Source: Ustilaginoidea virens
Taxonomy: Eukaryota > Ascomycota > Sordariomycetes > Hypocreales > Clavicipitaceae
Assembly (NCBI RefSeq): GCF_000687475.1
Contig: NC_057322.1
Location: forward strand, 992,001 to 1,056,000
DNA: 64,000 nucleotides
Reading direction: 5' to 3'
Made by a program: the position numbers and the translations under genes. Below are positions 19,078 to 32,600 of this stretch, in pieces. The notes under the pieces are model-generated. The model was given only the letters and a program-made list of their open reading frames with translations. It did no database searches and had not been told where the DNA came from. Each line of letters starts with the position of its first letter. Position 1 is the stretch's first letter.

Positions 19078-22000
19078 TTATGGGAATTCCTGCCCTGGAA
19101 ACTCGACGTTCAATCTGATCTGCTGCGACAAGTCCTTTTCACTATCGCGAGTAACCTGAATCAGGTCATCCTGCTTCTCGAGCCCCACTAATATGGAAAA
19201 CCTGGTCTTCTTTCCCAGCGGGAGGCGTCGTGAAATACTTATGCCGGGAGCTCCTTTCACATGACAACCTGGACAGAAGTGTTAGCTTTGCGAGTCTGAC
19301 TAAGTACCTGTTTCAATATGTTCACGCACACAGTCACCTTCCTGCTTTCCCTGTGGTATTCCCATGTCTTCAAATGTAGCCGGCCCTTTGACTGGCGGGC
19401 CCTTCACTGGATTTGAGGGTGCAGTTACAGTGTGCTCTGGGACCGAGCCCGGCTGATCATTAGAATCAAAGGGCCTTCGTGACGCCGCACTGGGGGAAAC
19501 GCTCCTTGTTTGACCTATTGTTTGCCCAGGCCAAGGTTTACTCGACCTTTCGTGGCTGGGGCTGGTCGGTGTTCTTGGTGGTTGATGAGTACTTGTCGAC
19601 GAGCCAATTCTCTCAAGCCGACTGGTTGCAGCTGGTGCCCTTGAAAAGCGCTCGTGATTTTGAGTCGTCATTCGAGCATCTTGTGGAGGGAGTGGGGGTA
19701 ACATCTCGGATCCGCGGCGTGAAGAAATTCGAGGCCCGTGTTCTCGTGTTGGTTCGGCTCCAGATGAAATTGGGTGTCTTGACTGTTGGTTTTGCAATCT
19801 GTTTTGCGGCACATTTCCCTCAGGATATGGCTGAGTCGTGGACGGTCTGCTGTAAATATCATCTCCTGCAGTTATCTTCCTAGTCAAATGCAGTCCAGAA
19901 CTTGATAGTCCATCACCATCGGGCGATGCCTGACGTTCCCAGTCCGCAGACACAACCCGTCCACGAGGGGGTTTAGGATGCATTGGGGGCTGTAGACTAC
20001 CCGTCGAGTGGGATAACGGTATTAAACGTGAGCCACCACTTGGCTGCGGTTTGATACCGAATGCCCTTGATGGCCTGTCAGCTGATGCTCCCTGTCTTGA
20101 TTGGAGTCCTGATTCATGTCTTGAAGCGGCAGGTAGCCCAACATCATCATCCGGATAGGGGGCTGTAGAACGGGGACGATTTACGTTGAGAGACACAGGT
20201 TTATCATCGTCTGGGTACGGCGCCGCGGAATTTGGCCTCACTAGAATTTTGCTATTACTGTCAAGCCTGATGTTGAGGACTGACAGTCTTTCCGAACCGA
20301 CAAATGGCGTCCGTGATGGGTCTGGTAAAGTAGCATGATCTGAGACAGGCATTGGCTTAAAAACAGCTGATGGCTGTGCCGTAAATCGAGGTAAGCCGGT
20401 AGCTGCCGAAGATGGTTCGCCAGAAGTGGATGGGATGAGAGTATTGTCATTTTTCGGCGAAATTGGGCTTGCTGTCTCTTCAGTAAGAGCGGGCATCGTT
20501 TGAAGCTGTGTGAAACGCTCCGGCCGCTTGCCTCTTTGTGATCCATGCTGCGACTTAATCCGAGTCAAAGCAATTGTTTCGTGATCTTTCTTGGAAAGGC
20601 TCTGATCGTGGCTGAGAGATTCCAAACGACTCAATGCGTCTTTGTTACCATGATCGGCAGCAAGCCGGTACCATTTCCACGCATCCGATATACTTTGACT
20701 TACATGTATGCCAATCTCGTAGTAGTAGCCCATAGCGAATTCACCTGTTGGCAGCTTAGCGGCAGCCGCCTCTTGAGCATATCGGAAGGCAAGTTCTTCA
20801 TTCTTCTTGAAGACGCCTTCGTAGCCAAAAAGAAACCACCTGCTCACCCCAAGAGCTGCTTCTGGAACTCCTTGTTTTGCGGCCAAGCCGTAGTAGTGGA
20901 GCGAGTAAGAAGGGTTAAACTCACAACCAAGCTGGCAGAGTTCGTAAGCTTGACCCATCTTAAGTTGAGCTTTGGCAAACCCAAGATATGCCGCCTTTTC
21001 AACGTACATCTTGGCCTTTTCCAAACTGTGCGGGAGTAATCCGTCTGGTATGGTAATATCGGGCAAGTCGCGGCCAACCAGCATCCCATAAACATACGAC
21101 CCCTGAGGTGCATCCTCATCGGAACTATTTGCTGCAGCTCGAATGAGCTCTAATCCACCGAGAAAATCTTTTGCATCGCCATGCTGGCCAAGCAAGCTCA
21201 TCATTCCCATGCGATAGAGTGCCGCCGAATCCTTCAAACTCATGCCTTTGTAATAATGCTCTTTGGCTTTCGACATGTCGTTGGACTGTTCATAAAGCAT
21301 ACCCATGCGATATTCCGACCTCGCATTTCCAAGCTCCGCAGCACGCTTGTAGCCACTGTATGCTTCGCGCTTGTCCACTCGGTGACCAAATTTGCCGAAC
21401 TCGAGCCATTTAGAGCGTATATACAAGGCATCTGGGTGCTCTTGTTCTGCAAGATAGTTGATAATGTTGAGAGAGTCGACTCGAAGCTCGTGCTCGATTC
21501 GAGGCGTGGCAGGTCGAGGTTTGTCTGCCAATTCCCGGGCCGTGGCATCCATGGCGATTTCGACCCAAATAAGCACGTCGCGAGCCCAACTAATCTGCAT
21601 GTCCACGTTTTGCGAGTGAAGAACGTGCTTGCGTGCGCTCCACAATATCTCCTCCTTCGCATCGTCGGCTGGTGGAACATTGTCACCGTAGACTTTCGGA
21701 AAAGGGGAAAAGGATGGAGCACCTAGTCCCATGATGTCTATCCGTTCGGCTCCTCGGCTCCTGGGATCTTTATGCGCCGTAGTATCGCCGTCAGGATTCA
21801 AGGTAGCGCTAGTTGCTGGTTCTTCTGTTTCGCTACCTGTGTAGGAGCGTTGTTGCTGAAAGGTCGAGAGAGATGGCTGCCTCCCTTGTCGTTTCTCAGT
21901 ATCACTTGCCTCAAGTTCCAGGCGTTGCAAGTCATCTTGCATATCTTTGGGTACCTGAGGAGTTGCTCTAGGCATTTACAACAAAAGAAAAAGTCAGCCA

Positions 22001-22179
22001 GCACCCCAGAGCTGTGCTGCCAATTCACCATCTCCCTATGAATCAGACATGACGCAAACTAGCATTGTAGGGGCAGAACGAATTGATAAATACCTCTGCG
22101 GGGAAGGGGCCACAACTTCAGGCATGTAATAGTCATCGAAGCCTCCTGGCACGAAAGTTGCACCAAATTGCGACGCCAT
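19078..22179 (-). CDS. Sel1-repeat protein, SKT5/Chs4-like (chitin synthase activator family)
   Basis: Exons 22179-22094, 21967-19308 and a proposed 19268-19078 give 978 residues. Joint 1 (PSPQ-R-ATPQ) is clean. Residues about 140-480 hold a chain of Sel1 repeats with the A-x-x-x-Y/W-x-x-AA-x-x-G pattern: AYSGYKRAAELGNARSEYRMG, AKEHYYKGMSLKDSAALYRMG, AKMYVEKAAYLGFAKAQLKMG, SLHYYGLAAKQGVPEAALG, FRYAQEAAAAKLPTGEFAMG and WKWYRLAADHGNKDALSRL. The remaining C-terminal half is disordered, Pro/Ser-rich. Family members activate class IV chitin synthase (Chs3) at the membrane. The third exon follows a very short intron (19307-19269, 39 nt, with GCTAAC branch). If that intron is not used the protein stops at 19300 instead. 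Confidence 0.8.
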
Positions 22180-23761
22180 CTCGTGGGTTGTGACGGGGGA
22201 CTTCGTCTCGTCGGTTTGTGTATAAGTTAAAGTGAGTAAGATAATTTTGGTTCCCAAAATGATCGAGCAGAATTTTCGGACTTTGTGGGCTCAAAATACA
22301 CTCGGTCAGCTATGTATCACAGACCACATGCAGCTTTTGTCGCAGCGTGACAAGCAATAGAAGCAAAGCGGGCGGCTGTGCCCAATGTCCTTCAGTTCGC
22401 AACAGTGGATCGCGGAGAAGATAAAATGAGAATGATGGAGAGAAATGAGGTATTCGCTCCCCTCCCAGAAGAGAGAGAAGAAGGTAGCAACAGAAAGCAC
22501 GAAACAGGTAGTGCTTTATCAGTGAAGTGCTAAGGTAGCAGACCACAGACTTCCTACTTATGGTATAGGCTGTGCAGCTACTTGACAGCTCAAGATGCTC
22601 TCCAACAAAATGCTCAGATGGCATTTCATTTGATGGTTGAAGCGGATGCCAGTCATCAATCATTACCAGGGATTATTTAGTGGGGTGCGGGCCACTTGAT
22701 CCTTGTTGGTCTCAGGTGTGTTGGTTCTCGTTCAAACTTCAAATATTAGATATCGCAGCAGGGCCAAGTATGTACATTGACCACGCAAGTAGTGCTGCGA
22801 TGATACACATGGTTGTGTTCTTCACTAGCAATACTCTGCAGCAAGAAATTGTGTTCTATTGTGGCTGGATATACTCTAAAGTCAAAACACGGTAATTATA
22901 CCATGGCGCTGTAAACCACTATGAACCACTCGTCGGTCAGGAACAAACCAGAGCCACTTGTTAAGCTCATCACCGTTAGGAATGGGCTACTATGAACCGC
23001 ACTCTATCAAGCTGTCCTGCCATAGAAATCAATGACCAACTTTTCTCTTCCATTTCTGTGCATTCGATCAGGGGCACATTCTTATTTGAAATATCAACAT
23101 CAATTGCCTAGATTATGCGAACAGAGTCGACGAGGTAGGGAGGTTTGGAGGAGCCTAAGCTGCCGTGGTGACGACACATACAGGTGGTGGTGCGAGACAA
23201 AAAAAGTCGGGCGTGGCAAGAGTAGTTTTATATGCAGTAGTACTCCGTACGGATTAGTCTTCAGGCCTTTTTAAAGGCCGATTTGAATCGCAAACCTTCG
23301 GGCAAGGAACATTGTCAACAACTCCGAATAAAATAAGAAAAGAAGCCACGTTTTGCCCCGACGCCGATTTTATAAACAATCAAGACACTAAAAATATAAC
23401 TATGAGAATTGAAGGACTCAATCACTAACCTTATCAGTAGGTCTCAAAAGCGATCTTTTATGTCTTATCTGCGTGGCGTGGATCTTACCTCGCTATGAAC
23501 TTCAGATCGACGAGTGGCATGGCTGCTTACCTAATCATTCCGCTTCGTCACAACCCGTCAGCCTACCTATGTAGGTACTTGAGTCTGGACATCCAAACCC
23601 CAGGCTGTCAAGCACAATAATATATGGCCCTCACTTTCGCCCGCCCAGAACCATAGTATTCTCGCTGCCAACGCAGTTTGGAAACCCCCCTCCTCAAGGC
23701 TCTCTATCTTATAGACATTTTTCACAATTGAAACCTTCGGCGTGGGCTAAACAGAGCGACA
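22180..23761. other. Intergenic, divergent promoter region
   Basis: A 1.6-kb spacer between the Sel1-repeat gene (-) and RPN12 (+). One copy of TACTCCGTAC at 23241-23250 and a TATGTAGGTACTT motif near 23570 are present. No gene was supported. Confidence 0.5.
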
Positions 23762-24650
23762 ATGAGCGATCGCAATGTTTCTCAGATTCTGGCGCAACTC
23801 AAGCATTCCCCATCCATGAGCTACCAAGAAGCGAATGCTCTCCTTTCAAAAGCCAAGCTTGCCCTCCTGAACCTAAATGCCCTGACACCGAACAGTTCAT
23901 CCTCGCCACAACTTCTTGTCCTCGCCCGTGAGACCTACGAACAAGGTGCTCTTTTCGCCATTCGAGCCCGCAATCCTGATGCCTTTACGCGCTACGTGCA
24001 ACAACTTCAACCTTTCTACGAGCTTCCTTCGGCAGCTCTAGCACCTAATCTGACTGAAAGGAACAAGGTGACTGGCCTTAGCTTGTTGCTTCTTTTGACG
24101 CAAGGGCGTTATGGAGAGTTTCACTCCGAATTAGAAGGTCTAGCCAACAGAGACGGAGGAGGTAGTGCCGGTGACGTCGAGGGCGACCGGTATCTTGGGT
24201 ATCCTATCCGGCTAGAGAGATGGCTAATGGAAGGAAGTTACGATCGGGTGTGGAAAGCCATGAAAAGCAGCGAGGTGCCCTGCGACGAGTATGGCGTCTT
24301 TTCCGAGGTATGTGAATCAACATCTGGAGCCCCTAACTTCGACAAGTAGCTTTATTAATTAAGGGCGTGATTAGATTCTGAAAAATCAAATTCGCTCTGA
24401 AATTGCCAGCAGTAGCGAACGAGCTTACTCCAGCTTACCCATCGGCTCGACCAAGAGCCTGCTGTTTCTCGACTCCGAAGGAGATGTTATTCAATTTGCT
24501 AAGCACAGAGGCTGGGCCGTCGAAGACGGACATATATACTTTCCGGATACATCAGATGCTGGCGAAAAAAACAACCAGAGCAAGGACGTCAGCCAGGTGA
24601 TAATAGAGAATACCCTGGGCTATGCCCGCGAACTGGAGACCATCGTGTGA
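23762..24650 (+). CDS. RPN12: 26S proteasome regulatory subunit Rpn12
   Basis: Lid subunit of the 19S regulatory particle, the last to join the lid. Exons 23762-24307 and 24375-24650 give 273 residues, normal for the family. Readable blocks are ALLSKAKLALLNLNAL, LARETYEQGALFAIR, FTRYVQQLQPFYEL, TGLSLLLLLTQGRYGEFHSELE, YPIRLERWLMEGSYDRVW, then after the intron ILKNQIRSEIASSSERAYSS, LLFLDSEGDVIQFAKHRGW and a C-terminal VIIENTLGYARELETIV, the helical repeats and winged helix of the PCI/CSN8-type domain. The intron is phase 0 within the PCI part. It converges on the alpha-COP gene with 334 bp between stop codons. Confidence 0.93.
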
Positions 24651-24984
24651 TTTTCAGGAGGTTGACGATGAAACCAGACACATTCTAGTATTTAAACTAC
24701 ATTCAACAGCGAAAGCTGAGGCTGCGTAATGAATCAACTGTGTCATGAAGCTTAGTGTGGAGTCACGTCACGGCGAAACTTTTAGTTTTCTCCGTTTAAT
24801 TCCTCGTTCGAGAGTGTAAACGACATCTTTACTACGTTCAATTGGTAAACGTCTGGATCAAAAGTCCGCTTTTTTTATGTGCACAAAGACACTATTAGAA
24901 TGCTATCCACCTAATGACCTGAGCTTTCCTCCTTTTCACTTTCTTGCGTATGGGAGGCGCGCAATAAGAGGTGTCATAACTCGT
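24651..24984. other. Intergenic between convergent genes
   Basis: 3' flanks of RPN12 and alpha-COP. Nothing else was seen. Confidence 0.5.
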
Positions 24985-27900
24985 CTAAGCAAATAGCTTC
25001 AAGCCACTGCCATGCTTACCAACCTCGCACACTTCACATACACGGCAGAGTGTTCCTTTAAACTTCGTGTGGTATTTAGAGCCATCGAAAGCACACTCTT
25101 CATATGAAGTACCACTGTAGATTGGTGTGTGACTAGCGGCACAAATTTCGAATTCCGCAAATTGGTCAAATTCGATGTCCACCGCATCGTGAGGGTTTCG
25201 TTCGCATTGAAGTTTTGTTTTCCGAGCCTGACATTCATGTTAGCGAAAATGCGGGGGCCAATGGCAACAGAGGAGCAAACAACACCTAACTTACATTTTC
25301 CACAATCTTGGTAGAACCGCCGTTTGCGATTATGCGGTTTGCAAAGTTTAGAGCTGAGTTGTAATTTTTGTTCTTGACAGCCAACTGCATAGCACTAAGG
25401 AGGGCCAGCTGTCGGTGAGGCACCTCTATTTTTGGAATAGTGAAGTATGCTGACAGCTCTAAGCTCCGCTTGAGCTTCATAGCGTCTTGCATCAAAGCCT
25501 CCGGGGATCCCAGCTTTCGTCTGGCAAGTTCGATGCCCATTGCAACCGTGTACTCACTTGCAGAAGTAATGAGTTTCTTTGCCTCGATTACTTCTGCCTC
25601 GCTGGAAACAGCATTGACCAGAATGGCATGCAAAATGCCTCTGAACAGCTTAACGCCATCTTCCAATTTGTTCGCTTTCATCGAGTCATAGCCCCTTTGG
25701 AGATCATTGGTTGCCAGATATTCCAAGTCTCGCGGGATGATAGGGAGAACTCGGCGCGGGTCCGTTTCGTCGACGTTGCGGCGGATATAATTTACCACGG
25801 GTGGAAGCCCTGGCGATGCAGGTAAGAAGCTTTTTGTTGACCGATACACCTCTAAAAACCGACTCTTTAAGGGGAGAAAAGCGACAGCACCAACTTGTCT
25901 GTTCAGAAGCTGCATGGCAGATTCATAAGACCCTCCTGCAATATGATCAACAGCAAGAGGTGAGTTTCGCGCCCATAGATCTGCCTCGTTGCTACCGGCG
26001 CAACTGGCCTCGGCACTGTCCACATTGACAAAATCGCTGTCGGCTTCGGGTCCATCATCATCGCCCATATCCCAACCAGCGGCATCTTCATCATCATCTT
26101 CTGCTAGGCCGACATGTCGCTTGAAGGAAGCATCGTCCCCTGAATTTTCCTCCAGTTCGGCTGCAACTGCTTCGCCATCTAGGGAAAGACCTTCAACTTG
26201 GCCGAGAAGTGCTTTTTCAAAGAAAGATTGAGAGCCAGCCTTGGTGGGCCAATTGGCGTGAAAGGTCGGTACGACTGGCCTTGGAGTGGTAAGGTGCTTG
26301 CCCAATCGGGGAACAGTAAGTTGGTCCTCAGTAACGCCGGTCGCCTCCAGGATTGCCTGACATTCCTCGTTAAGCCCGTGTGACTTCGCCGTCATATAAG
26401 CAAGAGGGTCTGTGACTTGTTAGCAACAGGAAGACGGTGGTAGGAAACCGGGTAATACACACAAAGATCGACTTCCTTCAAAAGTTGAATTCGGTCTTCA
26501 ATCTCGCACAGATACAGTGCGTTGTGAAATCGAGACGTGAAATCACCCCTGTGCTCTGCAATCTTGGCCATTCTAGCTAGCTTGGAGTGGTCACCGATAG
26601 CTAGATACAGGAACGACAGCTTATCAAATTGTTTCAGTTTCTGGTAACACATCTCCACGATCTGATGATTCCCATGCGTTAAAGCCTCGGAGCTCAGCCT
26701 TGCCCAAAAATTTGGCTTATCTAGCTCCTTAGCCATCTCGACGGCAACATTGAGATTGCCACACTCGACCGCCAACTCAAATCTGGTAGTCGGGTCTTGC
26801 ACAAACTGCAGAGCAATCTCAGGGTAGCCCTTCTTTTGAAGGTACGAAATAATAGACTGCCCAACTAGGCTGGACATGCGGATAATATGAAGCATCTCCT
26901 CGTAATCCCGCTTGATAAGCGCAAGTTTAAAGCGATATTCCGTGGGGTCAATTTGAAGAACCCGAGGTTTGGCTGTGCGATCTAGGCAGTACACATTACG
27001 CCCTTTCACGCGAACGAGATATACAGTCTGGTCCAAAGTCCGTACAATACCATTGTCACCGTTCAGTAAGGTGTACTTGACGTGGTTCAGAGTCGAATAT
27101 AAGAGCACCCCGGTGTCGTCCCAAGTCGCGCTTTTGATGCGAATTGTTTCGTGGAGAGTACTGACTTGCTCAAGAGACTTTGTAACTATGGTCACATTGT
27201 GCTTGCTGAGAAGGGCTGCATGCAAGCCATCAGCAGACCATACAACATACTTGACACCATTGACTGCTAACTCGGAAGTGCTCTTTTTTTGCTGGATGTC
27301 ATATAGATGAACGGCTGATGGAGTGATGATTAAAAGACTGCCAGTTCCTCCGAAGTATATGTCACTAGTTCCAACAGGTGGTTTGAAAGATCGAGTGGTA
27401 TTATTTGACAAGTCCTTGATATCGATGGATTGGCTGGAAACATCAAGCACAGCAAATCGGTTTCTTGCGACAAAGATGGCAGAGTTACCGGCGCCTCGTT
27501 TTGACTCTGTTGGCTCTATAGCGCCTGAACCATCTTTGGGCAGACTGACGAGTTCGTACGATCCTCCATCAGCTGGCGTCGTTACTAGAACTGCTCGCTC
27601 AGCTGGATTGTAGGACAAGGTCCGGGGCGTCACCCAGGGACTGCCTAGCTTCTTCAGAGACAACAGAGTCGGGCTTTCTGTATTCTTGTGGAAATCGTAT
27701 GATTTAATCTGCTTTTCTTTGGTGATGTAGAAGAGTAAATTCTGGTGTGTGGTAGAAGCCGGTCTCTCGCGTTCAAGCTTGAAAACCATGACACCATTGT
27801 CATGGCCAGCAGCGAAAAGATTGATTTCAGGATGCGCTGCTATGACCCAGATCCGATCGTTCTCCCTCTTAAATGACTGGACGGCGGTTCGCTTATTTAG

Positions 27901-28928
27901 ATCCCAAACCCGAATAGTCTTATCCTCTCCAGCTGATATGATCAAGTCTTGGTGAGGATGGAAAAGACAACCGGAAGCATTGTGAAAGTGGCCCCTGCAA
28001 GTATCAACTTCCCAGGCTTTGGTCTCGCTCATGCGCCAGAGCTTTACTAGTCGATCGTCGCCGGCGGAGACAATAAGTGGCATTGTAGGATGAAAGGCAA
28101 CCCAGTTAACACCACGATCGTGTCCTTCCAATACAAATTTGACCACCGCATCTGTGTTACCGAACATATCGGCCTGATTCTGATTGGCACGGACCATCTG
28201 ATCCTCGTAACTCATGGATGTAGGAGCAGAGTGTTTTTTGCGGAGTCCTGAGATGTCCCAAACACGGACAGATTGGTCTAAAGACGCAGAAACGACCAGA
28301 TCATCCTTGGGGTGAAACTGAGCGCACATGGTATAATGGTTGTGGCCGGTCATTGTGCAGACTGTATATTTTGATTAGGGACAAAATTATGCCAAACCAA
28401 GCTTTGAATTGTGTGTACATACTGAGTGATCGATTCTGCCAATTCCAGATTCGTATTGTTTGGTCATCCGATGACGAAAGAATCCAGGGTAGCTCGTGGT
28501 GAAAGAACACAGTGCGGACATAGTCAAGATGACCATTGAGCGTAAAGAGGCAGCGTCGAGTCTGATACGACCATACTTTGATCTTGTAGTCGTCACCACC
28601 TGAGACAAACAGTGGTTGAGTCTTGTGGAAGTCCACGCCCCGGACTGGTCCATCATGTTCTTCGAATCGGTCAATTAGGGTCCCCATTCTGTAGTCCCAT
28701 AGTTGAATTGTAGAAGAATGAAGCGCCACCAAAATCCATGGTCTGCAAAATATATTAGCTAAAAATGGGTCGTGGTTAATCGAGAATTCTTCCTACCTTT
28801 TGGGGTGAAAGGCAATGCCTTTTGCCCTCGAGGACTTCGACTCGAACTGGCTCAATGTTAACATATTCGTCAGCATGCTACAAGCTATGCTCCCATACCT
28901 TGGTCAACATGCCGGGGGAGGACTGCAT
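24985..28928 (-). CDS. COP1: Coatomer subunit alpha (alpha-COP)
   Basis: COPI coat subunit that binds KKxx cargo in Golgi-to-ER transport. Six exons: 28928-28899, 28846-28797, 28742-28423, 28361-26463, 26409-25295 and 25227-24985; all joints keep frame and the product is 1,218 residues, as expected. The N terminus reads [22 protein letters not shown]40 repeats follow with blocks such as [58 protein letters not shown] and [12 protein letters not shown], then the solenoid ([18 protein letters not shown]) and the C-terminal domain ending [17 protein letters not shown] and CRVCEVC, which binds epsilon-COP. The first intron falls after only ten codons. The gene is divergent from UGGT. Confidence 0.95.
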
Positions 28929-29606
28929 TTTGGCGGGGATGAGAAGCCGTAGCTTCAAGCGTCAGAAATTGATGACGCAAGGCACAGACAACAAACCAGT
29001 GACAGGCTTTACAAGAACAGCAAATAAGAAGCCCCACCGTACTTGCGATTGTAAGTTGGCTGGCAGGATAGCATTAAGAAGGTGGGAATAGTTCGAAGCG
29101 CGAAAATACGTATGCGTGGTGGTGATAGTAGCAATAAGTGCACCGTGTCCATCTCAATGGGGTGGAAATGGGAACGAACACTGCGGCCGCAGCAATGTTG
29201 TTCCGCGTCCCCCACCAACTAACTCTCCGTACTCTGTCCACCCGTGCCACCCTCACCGAGGCCAAGCCCACTATTTAACTTAGGTACGGAGTAGGCAACT
29301 AGTCAATATTTGGAGAGCTATCCACCCCGAGGCGACGGTGTTCACACGATTTCTCTAATAGAGAACTGAGCCCCTGCAGAAATCCCCCTCTTTTATAGAC
29401 AAGACTTGCGTGAGTGTTACGTTACAGCATCAATGAATCGGCCACTAATTGTGACCGATGCCAAGGGCCTGAACTTGTTTCGTGAAGTGGATAAAGTCCT
29501 CATTTACCATTGGTCTCATTAACTGATAGTGGATGACAAGCTGAACCCATAGCATTGCCTGGTATGCTGTGCCTTTGGCTCTAACATTACCTGCCTCATA
29601 TTCATA
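28929..29606. promoter_or_regulatory. Shared divergent promoter of alpha-COP and UGGT
   Basis: The 678 bp between two start codons facing away from each other. It carries TCTCCGTACT (about 29225-29234) and GTACGGAGTAG (29284-29294), two inverted copies of the dispersed TACGGAGTA motif, next to TTAGGTAC. Both genes act in the early secretory pathway, so joint control is plausible but unproven. Confidence 0.45.
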
Positions 29607-32600
29607 ATGTTGCTGCTACCCACGTCATGGTTGCTCATCGCCTTCTGGGCAATTGCCAAACACGCTTCTGCCGCACCAGCTGTAAGGATTGGCTTGACTG
29701 CTGCGTTTGATGGCGGTCCGTATCTGTTGGAGCTTGTGTTAGTCTAATCTCTGGCCTCACAGTATGCCTTCAGGAGCTAACACCATGTAGTGAGACTGCA
29801 GCAGGAGAGAACTCATCGGCTTACTTTCCGTTGATGGATCGAATCGCGAGTGGCTATTTTACAACTGCGTCGACCGATGTTGAGCTATACCAATCATTTC
29901 TTCAAGTACTTCAAGACGACGGACACATAACTACACCTCAAGCCTTGTCCACTTTTAACTTGGCACTGTCTTTACGATCAGCGACGCCAAGGATCGAGGC
30001 GCATTATCAACATTATGTCGCCGCTGTAGAACCATTTATTGAGCTCAAAAATTGCGCCACATGGATTCTGCTAAACGGGAAACAACACTGCAGGTGGGAT
30101 CTTGGCACGATAGTAAAGGATAGGTCACTTTCATCGTACGTTAGCCCTGACAACAGACGGATTAACAGCTGGCTAAAGCATACTCCAGGGTTGTTAAATC
30201 ACTTCCTTTTGATCGTACTCTTGGCGTAGGAAGAGAAGCTATACTTTATGCAGATCCCACCTCGGTCGAGTTTCGAACGTCTCATCAGACTCTGTCTCAG
30301 GCAGCACGCGATATGAAGTTGAAGTACCGAATTAGATATCGCAGCAGCGGCGCACATGTCAGAGAGCCATTGTCGATGAGTGGCTACGGTGTCGAGCTTG
30401 CGCTAAAAAAAACCGATTATATTGTCATTGATGATAGACAGGAAGGCAATGGAGACGGAAAGGGCTGCTTCCGTTCAGAGGATGTGCTTGATGGTGAATC
30501 AGAAACATTTGACTTGAAACCGCTATCCTCCTCTGAGCTGGCAGGCCTAGGAATAAAGGCTGCATCCTTCATTCAAAAAAGTGAAGAGCCCTTCAAAAAG
30601 CTAGTGAAAATGACGCAGGATTTCCCAAAATACGCAGCATTTTTAGCGACTCAAAATATTTCACACCATTCCCTTTCTGCTTATCAACAAAACCTAGCAG
30701 AGAAAGTGCAGGGTGGCATCAATTTTCTTTGGATAAACGGCGCCCAGCTTATTGATAGGCAAATTGAACCCTTTGCGCTCATTGACAAACTCCGAACAGA
30801 GAGGAAATTAGTCGACGGAATTAGGGATTTAGGTTTTGATGCAGATCAGGCTGTGGCCCTACTAGGTCATAAAGCTTTGTCATCTGCGAAAGCGGATGAA
30901 GAACCCTTAAGATACGATTGGACCGATCGGCAGGAGAAAGGACGTGCAATCATTTGGTTGAATGACTTGGAGAAAGATGACAGGTATTCATCGTACCCCA
31001 AATCTTTATCATCAGTTCGTCTACCTCCAGATATCCTTAGTCGCTTCATACTGACTGCAATCGACAGCTCTTACAACGGACATTTCCCGGTCAAATTCCT
31101 CCGATTGGAAGGAATATATTCAATGTAGTTTTCTCCGTCGACTTTTCCAGCGTCGAGGATTTCAGTTTTCTCGCAGAAGTAACCGCAATAATTTCTCGAG
31201 GCATTCCCATCCGATTCGGAATCGTTCCTCTACCGATGTCCGACAAAGCTAAAGCCCAAGCTAAGATAGCATATTTTCTCAACAACAATTATGGCACTGC
31301 CTCTCTGCTACCCTATTTGGAACGTCTCTCCAAAGCCCATAATGAAGGCATAGATGAATCTATGTTGTCTTTTGTTACTGCTTCTCGTCAGATTTTGCCC
31401 GAAGGTCAACATATGTCGCTTGACGCGATACTCGAAGCTGAAGAATATATTGAGCATCTTCGATATGCCGGTCAATGGGTCTCTAGACTTCAAGGCGATA
31501 CTGCAGTTCGACCCTTGTTTATAAACGGAATTACAGTCCCTCAAGACCAAGGCTGGATGCAAAGCATGAGCATGGCTCTAGCAGGAGATCTTCAGACCTT
31601 GCAAAAGGGGCTATATCATGGTGTTCTGGAAGAAGACACCTCTGTCGTTGATATATTTCTTGATCGCGCAGCACCGCGACGAAACGTGTACATTTCACTT
31701 GCAGACGAGAAAAGTCTAAGGGTGCTGAACCTTGCAAAACTCCACAGCGAAAATAGAGCCTTTTTCGATATATTGCCTGTCATTGATTCCGACCCAACGG
31801 CCTCTAAAGAGGACTGGGCTGTGGTCACTGTACTTGCAAACATGACTTCTGATTCAGGACTCAGCCTTGTTCAGTCGGCATTGCAATTCAGGCGACTTAA
31901 CCCAGCTGTTCGAATTGAATTCATCGATACGCAGGAAGATGCTATGGCCTCATCACGAGTGAATGCAGCAATGAAAGATGTTGAAGAGAAGCTGAAAGAC
32001 GTTAAGTCTCTGGAGGAACTGAAAAGCCTTGTCAGGGCGGCACCAGAGTATGATGCCAGCGAATTTTATGCTAGAGATGTCATTAAGGTATTGGCCGAAT
32101 CCAAACTAACCCTCGGATCACAAAGTGTGATCATCAATGGGCGAGTGGTGGGACCAATAGCCCCCTCGAGCCCTTTCCTCGCAGACGATTTTGAGGAGTT
32201 GTTATCGTTTGAGAGAACGCGCCGCATCTTGCCAGTTTATGCAGCAATTGAAGAATTGGGTCTGAGGGAGAAGATCAATGACTCAACTGCAGCAGCCAAA
32301 CTTGGCTCAATTATAGCGCTCTCCGCTATTTCCGATCTACCAGAGGGAATCTTCGAATCAGCACCTGCGACTCGTTCCACGGTTTATAACACGTGGAATA
32401 CAGAAGACATAGCCATAGAAAAAGGTGACCCCAAAACAGCGAGCATACATATCATCGGGCTCTTGGACCCTGCCAGTGAAAAGGCACAAAGATGGGCGCC
32501 CATTCTGAAGATTTTGTCAGAATTGGACGGAGTGTATGTTAAACTAATTCTAAATCCCCGAGATGAAATCGAGGAGCTCCCTGTGAAACGCTTCTTTCGT

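Noticed and set aside
19479..19883. 134-codon plus-strand frame opposite the Sel1-repeat gene
   Set aside because: It is the antisense shadow of the Pro/Ser-rich coding tail on the minus strand.
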